NCBI GenBank assembly: GCA_003210655.1 | Contig: QCUQ01000008.1 | Location: 1 to 53,671, forward strand | DNA: 53,671 nucleotides | Direction: 5' to 3' | Source: Prochlorococcus sp. AG-679-M10 | GTDB taxonomy: Bacteria; Cyanobacteriota; Cyanobacteriia; PCC-6307; Cyanobiaceae | In this document: positions 48,874-53,671 of the stretch, one piece after another | Layout: each line of letters starts with the position of its first letter | Position numbering within the stretch: position 1 is the first letter of the stretch | Notes under the pieces: generated by a model | Databases searched by the model: none | What the model saw: the letters and a program-made list of their open reading frames with translations, nothing else | What the model was told of the DNA's origin: nothing | Program-made: the position numbers and the translations under genes

Positions 48874-50367
48874 GTGACTTCTAAAAACATCTTAGATAAA
48901 AATAATAGTTATGATGCGATATTGGTAGGGGCAGGAATAATGAGCGGAACACTTTCGTTATTAATTACAGAGATTTTACCTGCAATAAAAATATTAATTA
49001 TAGAAAAGTTAAATAAACCAGGTAGTGAAAGTACTGGTGCATTTAATAATGCAGGAACTGGTCATGCTGCAAATTGCGAATTAAATTACACCCCCGTAGA
49101 TGAAAATGGAGATTTACAAATAGATAAAGCCCTTTCTATAAATCGTTCTTTTGAAAATTCAATGTCTTTATGGGCCTCATTGTATGCGAACGGGAAGATA
49201 GATATTAAAAATTTTTTAAAATTTATTCCTCATATAAGCTTTGTCACAGGTACTGAAAATATTTCTTTTTTAAAAAAAAGATTTAAAGCAATGTCTGAAT
49301 ATCCAGAGTTTGCAGACATGGAATTTTCATCATCTTTTAATCAAATAAAATCATGGGCACCACTTATTACTACTAGTAGAGATCCATTAGATAAAGTTGC
49401 AGCTACTCGAATAAAAAGAGGAACAGATATCAATTTTGAAGCTTTAACAAGAGAATATCTAGCTTATATTTCTAAGAATAAAAATGTTGAAATTAGCTAT
49501 AACACAGAATTAATAGATTTAAAGAAAACAGGTAAAAAACAATGGAAATTAAAAGTTCGTTCACTAGGTAGAATCGTTTCCCTGAACACTTCATACGTTT
49601 TCCTTGGAGCTGGTGGCAAAACAATAAACTTTCTGCAAAAATCTAAAATTCCAGAAGCTAAAATATATGGTGGTTTTCCTGTTAGTGGAAAATGGCTTAT
49701 TTGTGAGGAAAAGTCTTTAACGGAAAAACATAATGCAAAAGTTTATGGGAAAGCAGATATAGGATCACCTCCAATGTCAGTGCCGCATTTAGATACAAGA
49801 TGGATTGAAGGCAAGAAATTTCTTCTCTATGGCCCTTTTGCTGGGTTCACGACTAAATTCTTAAAAAAAGGCTCTTATTTTGATTTATTCAGTTCAATTA
49901 AAAAAAGTAATTTATTTTCTATGCTTGATGTTGGGATTAAGAATAACGAATTAATTAATTATCTTTTTTCACAATCTCTTAAGAGTCATAATTCTAGAGT
50001 TGAAAACTTAAAGAATATGATGCCATCAGCTGAGCCTTCGAATTGGTATTTAGAGAATGCTGGGCAAAGAGTTCAAATAATCAAAAAAACTAAAGAAGGA
50101 GGTTCTTTGCAATTTGGCACGGAAATTGTCAACTCGCAAGATGGCTCACTTTCTGCTTTATTAGGTGCTTCTCCTGGAGCTAGTACAGCAGTTTCAATAA
50201 TGATTGAGGTTTTAAAAAAATCTTGCCTTCTTAATGGTGATAAATTTGATCTTGAGAAGAAATTAAGTAATCTTCTTTATGGATCTGAATTAATAAATGA
50301 AAGTGATAATAATTTTTTAGAAATTATTAAAAAAAGAAATAATTCTATTTTAGGTTTCCATCCATAA
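48874..50367 (+). CDS. mqo: Malate:quinone oxidoreductase
   Basis: 497 residues: FAD site [16 protein letters not shown] near the N-terminus, [15 protein letters not shown], and a C-terminal [16 protein letters not shown]. It oxidises malate with quinone as acceptor at the membrane and is the usual malate enzyme in Prochlorococcus. Start is GTG at 48874. Confidence 0.95.
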   Translation: MTSKNILDKNNSYDAILVGAGIMSGTLSLLITEILPAIKILIIEKLNKPGSESTGAFNNAGTGHAANCELNYTPVDENGDLQIDKALSINRSFENSMSLWASLYANGKIDIKNFLKFIPHISFVTGTENISFLKKRFKAMSEYPEFADMEFSSSFNQIKSWAPLITTSRDPLDKVAATRIKRGTDINFEALTREYLAYISKNKNVEISYNTELIDLKKTGKKQWKLKVRSLGRIVSLNTSYVFLGAGGKTINFLQKSKIPEAKIYGGFPVSGKWLICEEKSLTEKHNAKVYGKADIGSPPMSVPHLDTRWIEGKKFLLYGPFAGFTTKFLKKGSYFDLFSSIKKSNLFSMLDVGIKNNELINYLFSQSLKSHNSRVENLKNMMPSAEPSNWYLENAGQRVQIIKKTKEGGSLQFGTEIVNSQDGSLSALLGASPGASTAVSIMIEVLKKSCLLNGDKFDLEKKLSNLLYGSELINESDNNFLEIIKKRNNSILGFHP

Positions 50368-50424
50368 TCTTAATTAGCTATTATTAATTAAGAGAAAAAA
50401 TATTGGAATCGTTCTTTAATTTAT

Positions 50425-52233
50425 ATGACTGATATATCTGTTTCAAAAATAAGAAATTTTTGTATAATAGCTCATATAGATCATGGTAAATCTACTCTCG
50501 CGGATAGATTGCTTCAAGATACTGGTACTGTGAAGCAAAGGGATATGCAAGATCAGTTTTTGGATAGTATGGATCTTGAAAGAGAAAGGGGTATAACAAT
50601 CAAATTACAGGCTGCAAGAATGAAATATAAAGCAGAAGACTCGCAAGACTATATTTTAAATTTAATTGACACACCAGGACATGTTGATTTTTCTTATGAA
50701 GTAAGTAGATCTTTGCAGGCTTGTGAAGGTGCTTTATTAGTTGTTGATGCAAGTCAAGGTGTAGAAGCTCAAACTTTAGCCAATGTTTATCTTGCCCTTG
50801 AAAATAATTTAGAAATAATTCCTGTCTTAAATAAAGTTGATTTGCCTGGTGCTGATGCTGAAAAAATAAAGCAAGAAATTGAAGAGATTATTGGATTAGA
50901 CACTTCTAATGCAATAAATTGTTCTGCTAAAACTGGAGAAGGTATAGAAGATATATTAGAAGCAGTTGTGAGTAGAATTCCTCATCCTAAAGATGAAGTG
51001 AAATCTCCTACTAAGGCGCTTATTTTTGACTCTTATTATGATCCATATAGAGGTGTAATTGTTTACTTCAGAGTAATAGCTGGGTCAATCAATAAAAAGG
51101 ACAAGATCTTACTTATGGCAAGTAAGAAAAACTATGATTTAGATGAAATTGGAATAATGGCTCCTGATGAAAAGCAAGTTAATGAACTTCATGCGGGAGA
51201 AGTTGGTTATCTGGCTGCATCTATTAAGTCAGTTGCTGATGCAAGAGTGGGAGATACAATTACACTAATTAATTCTCCGGCTAAAGATCCTCTTCCTGGA
51301 TATAAAACAGCTAATCCTATGGTGTTTTGCGGATTGTTTCCAACTGATGCTGATCAATATCCAGATTTAAGAGAGTCTTTAGAGAAACTGCAATTATCTG
51401 ATGCAGCTCTTAAATATGAACCTGAGACAAGTAGTGCTATGGGATTCGGCTTTAGATGTGGATTTTTAGGACTTCTTCATATGGAAATTGTTCAGGAAAG
51501 ATTGGAGAGGGAATATGATTTGGATTTGATAGTAACAGCGCCTTCAGTAATATATAAAGTTAATTTGAACGATCAGGAAAATATATTAATTGATAATCCT
51601 TCTACAATCCCAGATCCTCAATCAAGAGAATCAATAGAAGAACCCTATGTAAAAATGGAAATTTATTCTCCCAATGAATTTAACGGTACACTAATGGGTT
51701 TATGCCAAGAAAGACGAGGTGTTTTTATTGATATGAAATATATCACTACAGATAGAGTGACTTTGATTTACGAAATACCATTAGCAGAAGTCGTTACTGA
51801 CTTTTTTGATCAAATGAAAAGTAGAACTCAAGGATATGCATCAATGGAATACCATTTGATTGGATATAGAAAAAATGATCTCGTTAGGTTAGATGTTCTT
51901 ATAAATTCTGAAAGAGCTGATCCTTTAACTTCTATTGTTCATAAAGATAAGGCCTATGGAATTGGTAGGGGCTTAGTAGAGAAATTAAAGGAGTTAATAC
52001 CAAAACAACAATTTAAAATACCAATTCAGGCTTCAATAGGTAGCCGTATTATTGCAAGCGAAAGTATTAGTGCATTAAGAAAAGATGTCCTCTCTAAGTG
52101 CTACGGGGGAGATATTTCTAGAAAAAAGAAACTTTTGAAGAAGCAAGCTAAAGGGAAAAAGAGGATGAAGGCCATGGGTAAAGTTGATGTACCTCAAGAA
52201 GCTTTTATGGCAGTTCTGAAATTAAATCAGTAA
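50425..52233 (+). CDS. lepA: Elongation factor 4 (LepA)
   Basis: 602 residues, normal LepA length. G1 [15 protein letters not shown] (about 15-29), [16 protein letters not shown], domain II and V, and the LepA-specific C-terminal domain ([20 protein letters not shown]). A back-translocating GTPase acting on the ribosome. Start ATG 50425. Confidence 0.98.
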   Translation: MTDISVSKIRNFCIIAHIDHGKSTLADRLLQDTGTVKQRDMQDQFLDSMDLERERGITIKLQAARMKYKAEDSQDYILNLIDTPGHVDFSYEVSRSLQACEGALLVVDASQGVEAQTLANVYLALENNLEIIPVLNKVDLPGADAEKIKQEIEEIIGLDTSNAINCSAKTGEGIEDILEAVVSRIPHPKDEVKSPTKALIFDSYYDPYRGVIVYFRVIAGSINKKDKILLMASKKNYDLDEIGIMAPDEKQVNELHAGEVGYLAASIKSVADARVGDTITLINSPAKDPLPGYKTANPMVFCGLFPTDADQYPDLRESLEKLQLSDAALKYEPETSSAMGFGFRCGFLGLLHMEIVQERLEREYDLDLIVTAPSVIYKVNLNDQENILIDNPSTIPDPQSRESIEEPYVKMEIYSPNEFNGTLMGLCQERRGVFIDMKYITTDRVTLIYEIPLAEVVTDFFDQMKSRTQGYASMEYHLIGYRKNDLVRLDVLINSERADPLTSIVHKDKAYGIGRGLVEKLKELIPKQQFKIPIQASIGSRIIASESISALRKDVLSKCYGGDISRKKKLLKKQAKGKKRMKAMGKVDVPQEAFMAVLKLNQ

Positions 52234-52315
52234 TTAATTTCAATTTAAAAACTAAAAGCTTTTTAATCTTTGAAACAATAGGTATATTTTAATTGATTCG
52301 AATAATCATAAATTT

Positions 52316-53149
52316 GTGTATTCAAACTCATCAAATCAAGTTGCTCAGAACATAAGAAGGACTGGATTTTTAATTGTACTTTCATATCTTTTAATAGTAT
52401 TAATTATGAAAGTATTAGAGGCTAATAACTTTTTTGGTTATTCTTTATCATCATTTAGTAATGACATTTTTGCACCACCTTCCTTAGAACATTTATGTGG
52501 TACGGATAGATTAGGAAGGGATGTTTGTTTAAGAACTTTACAAGGGTCATCTATAGCTATTGAAGTTGTATTCCTTGCAATTTTCTTTGCTTTAATTTTA
52601 GGCCTTCCATTAGGGTTATTGAGTGGATATTTTGGAGGGATCATTGATAAATGCTTATCACTTGTAATGGATACTATTTTTTCAATTCCTGTTATTTTGC
52701 TCTCAGTAGTAGTAGCTTTTGTACTTGGTAAAGGGATTATTAATGCCTCTATAGCCCTATGTATAGTTTATTCTCCTCAATATTTTAGATTAATAAGAAA
52801 TCAAACAATGTTAATAAAATCAGAGACATATGTTGAAGCTGCAAGGGTTTCGGGGGCTGATGTTAAAACAATAATTTTTAAATATATACTTCCAAATGTA
52901 ATAACTCCTTTACCTATTCTTCTTACTTTAAATGCTGCGGATGCTGTTTTGGTATTAGGAAGTTTGGGCTTTTTAGGGTTAGGAGTTCCTGCAAATATTC
53001 CAGAATGGGGAAGTGATCTTAATCTTGCGCTTGCGGCTATACCAACTGGGATTTGGTGGACTGCATTATTCCCTGGATTAGCAATGTTTTTTTTAGTCTT
53101 AGGTCTTTCTTTTATAGGAGAAGAACTAGAAAATATTTTTGAGAATTGA
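52316..53149 (+). CDS. Peptide/nickel-type ABC transporter permease (DppC-like)
   Basis: 277 residues with about six spans and the EAA loop EAARVSGADVKTIIFKYILP (about 181-200), typical of the DppC/OppC half of binding-protein-dependent transporters. Start is GTG at 52316. Partner subunits (DppB, substrate-binding protein, ATPases) are not in this window to the right. Likely substrate: peptides, but not provable here. Confidence 0.9.
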   Translation: MYSNSSNQVAQNIRRTGFLIVLSYLLIVLIMKVLEANNFFGYSLSSFSNDIFAPPSLEHLCGTDRLGRDVCLRTLQGSSIAIEVVFLAIFFALILGLPLGLLSGYFGGIIDKCLSLVMDTIFSIPVILLSVVVAFVLGKGIINASIALCIVYSPQYFRLIRNQTMLIKSETYVEAARVSGADVKTIIFKYILPNVITPLPILLTLNAADAVLVLGSLGFLGLGVPANIPEWGSDLNLALAAIPTGIWWTALFPGLAMFFLVLGLSFIGEELENIFEN

Positions 53150-53168
53150 AAGTTAATTTTAATGTTTT

Positions 53169-53671
53169 TTAGTTATTAAGAACTTTATTAATTTCTCCAT
53201 ACTGATTTATCTTTGGATATTTATTTCCAGACTTTCTGTATATAGAAGCTAACTCAGGATAACTCCATTCAAATAATGTCTTTTCATATTCTTCTGCACT
53301 TAAACCTTCTCCATTAAGAGGAAGTAAACTCTTAATTTCTCTTTGTCGAATAGCTTCAAAAAGTAAAATAGAAGCTGCTACTGAAACATTCAAAGATTGG
53401 ACCATTCCTGACATTGGAATGAAGATTGATTTATCAACTTTTGAAATTAGTTGATCACTTAACCCCCATTTTTCTGCTCCTAAAACAAAACAAGTATTTT
53501 CTGAATAGTCAAAATTCCTGTAATCAGTTGATCTCTCATTTAGTGTTGTTCCATATAATTTAAAACCTTTCTTTTTTAGTTCAGATACTGCAGAAATTGT
53601 TGACTCATGATTATTTAATTTGACCCATTTTTGACTCCCTTGAGCTGTACTGTTAAAAGTTTTAACTTTGT
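53169..53671 (-). CDS. trmH: tRNA (guanosine-2'-O-)-methyltransferase TrmH, 5' part missing
   Basis: The frame runs leftward from beyond the right edge to the stop at 53169; about 166 residues are visible. SpoU motifs are present: NSTAQGSQKW, CFVLGAEKWGLSD (motif 2) and IPMSGMVQSLNVSVAASILL (motif 3, the SAM knot). The C-terminal extension fits TrmH, which methylates G18 in the tRNA D loop. It converges with the permease gene. Confidence 0.92.
   Translation of the reverse strand, partial: KVKTFNSTAQGSQKWVKLNNHESTISAVSELKKKGFKLYGTTLNERSTDYRNFDYSENTCFVLGAEKWGLSDQLISKVDKSIFIPMSGMVQSLNVSVAASILLFEAIRQREIKSLLPLNGEGLSAEEYEKTLFEWSYPELASIYRKSGNKYPKINQYGEINKVLNN

Overview
This window is AT-rich (roughly 30% G+C by eye), densely packed DNA that looks like a high-light Prochlorococcus (marine picocyanobacterium) chromosome. 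The support is the cyanobacteria-specific gene set (pipX-pipY, sepF, a DUF1823 protein next to der, an LrtA-type hibernation factor, malate:quinone oxidoreductase), many DUF1651/DUF4278/DUF3303-type small proteins, Yfr1-like and Yfr2-like small RNAs, and tRNA genes marking the edge of a variable region. The strain cannot be fixed from sequence reading alone.

Layout. (1) Bases 1 to about 5,900 hold a mixed set: a DUF2834 membrane protein, tenA-thiD (thiamine pyrimidine salvage), a cupin_5 protein, a MarR-like regulator and several tiny ORFs. (2) About 5,900 to 21,500 is a genomic-island-like accessory region. It has dozens of proteins under 100 residues, a Cas4-like PD-(D/E)XK nuclease, an SDR enzyme, a secreted cupredoxin, a DsrE-like protein, a secreted cupin, an LptA/OstA-like protein, a SIMPL protein, tRNA-Thr(CGT), two or three candidate sRNAs and several decayed genes. 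(3) About 21,700 to 22,100 is a tRNA cluster (tRNA-Thr(GGT), tRNA-Tyr) with a 3' tRNA-Thr fragment on its island side, as expected at an integration edge. (4) From 22,100 to the end is conserved core: aroQ, miaE, cobI, DUF1823, der, ecfT-like, pipX, pipY, sepF, proC, a glycosyltransferase, recO, deoC-like, hpf/lrtA, lipB, an acyl-CoA/ACP synthetase, ylqD-like, pdhC (E2), queA, cysK, two cystathionine gamma-synthase family genes, rpsD, yidD, a glutaredoxin-like gene, murE, an SDR gene, a class V aminotransferase interrupted by a TGA, an arsM-like methyltransferase, a DUF4278 gene, nfu, mqo, lepA, a dppC-like permease and a trmH fragment.

The accessory region carries regulation shared between unrelated small genes. 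Nine copies of a compact promoter-like element (core TTGACAGTCGATC followed by a -10-like TATATT and an inverted repeat) occur between 6.3 and 19.7 kb. All face the minus strand, and seven lie just upstream of a minus-strand start codon. Three leaders fold like the glutamine-II (downstream-peptide) riboswitch, each ahead of a tiny ORF. Two divergent intergenic regions share a hairpin-bearing leader with a tiny M-[VF]-V-M-R peptide, and two forward genes share a promoter block with identical 38-nt internal spacing. I infer a set of small stress or nutrient proteins under a few common controls; the function of most of them is not visible from sequence.
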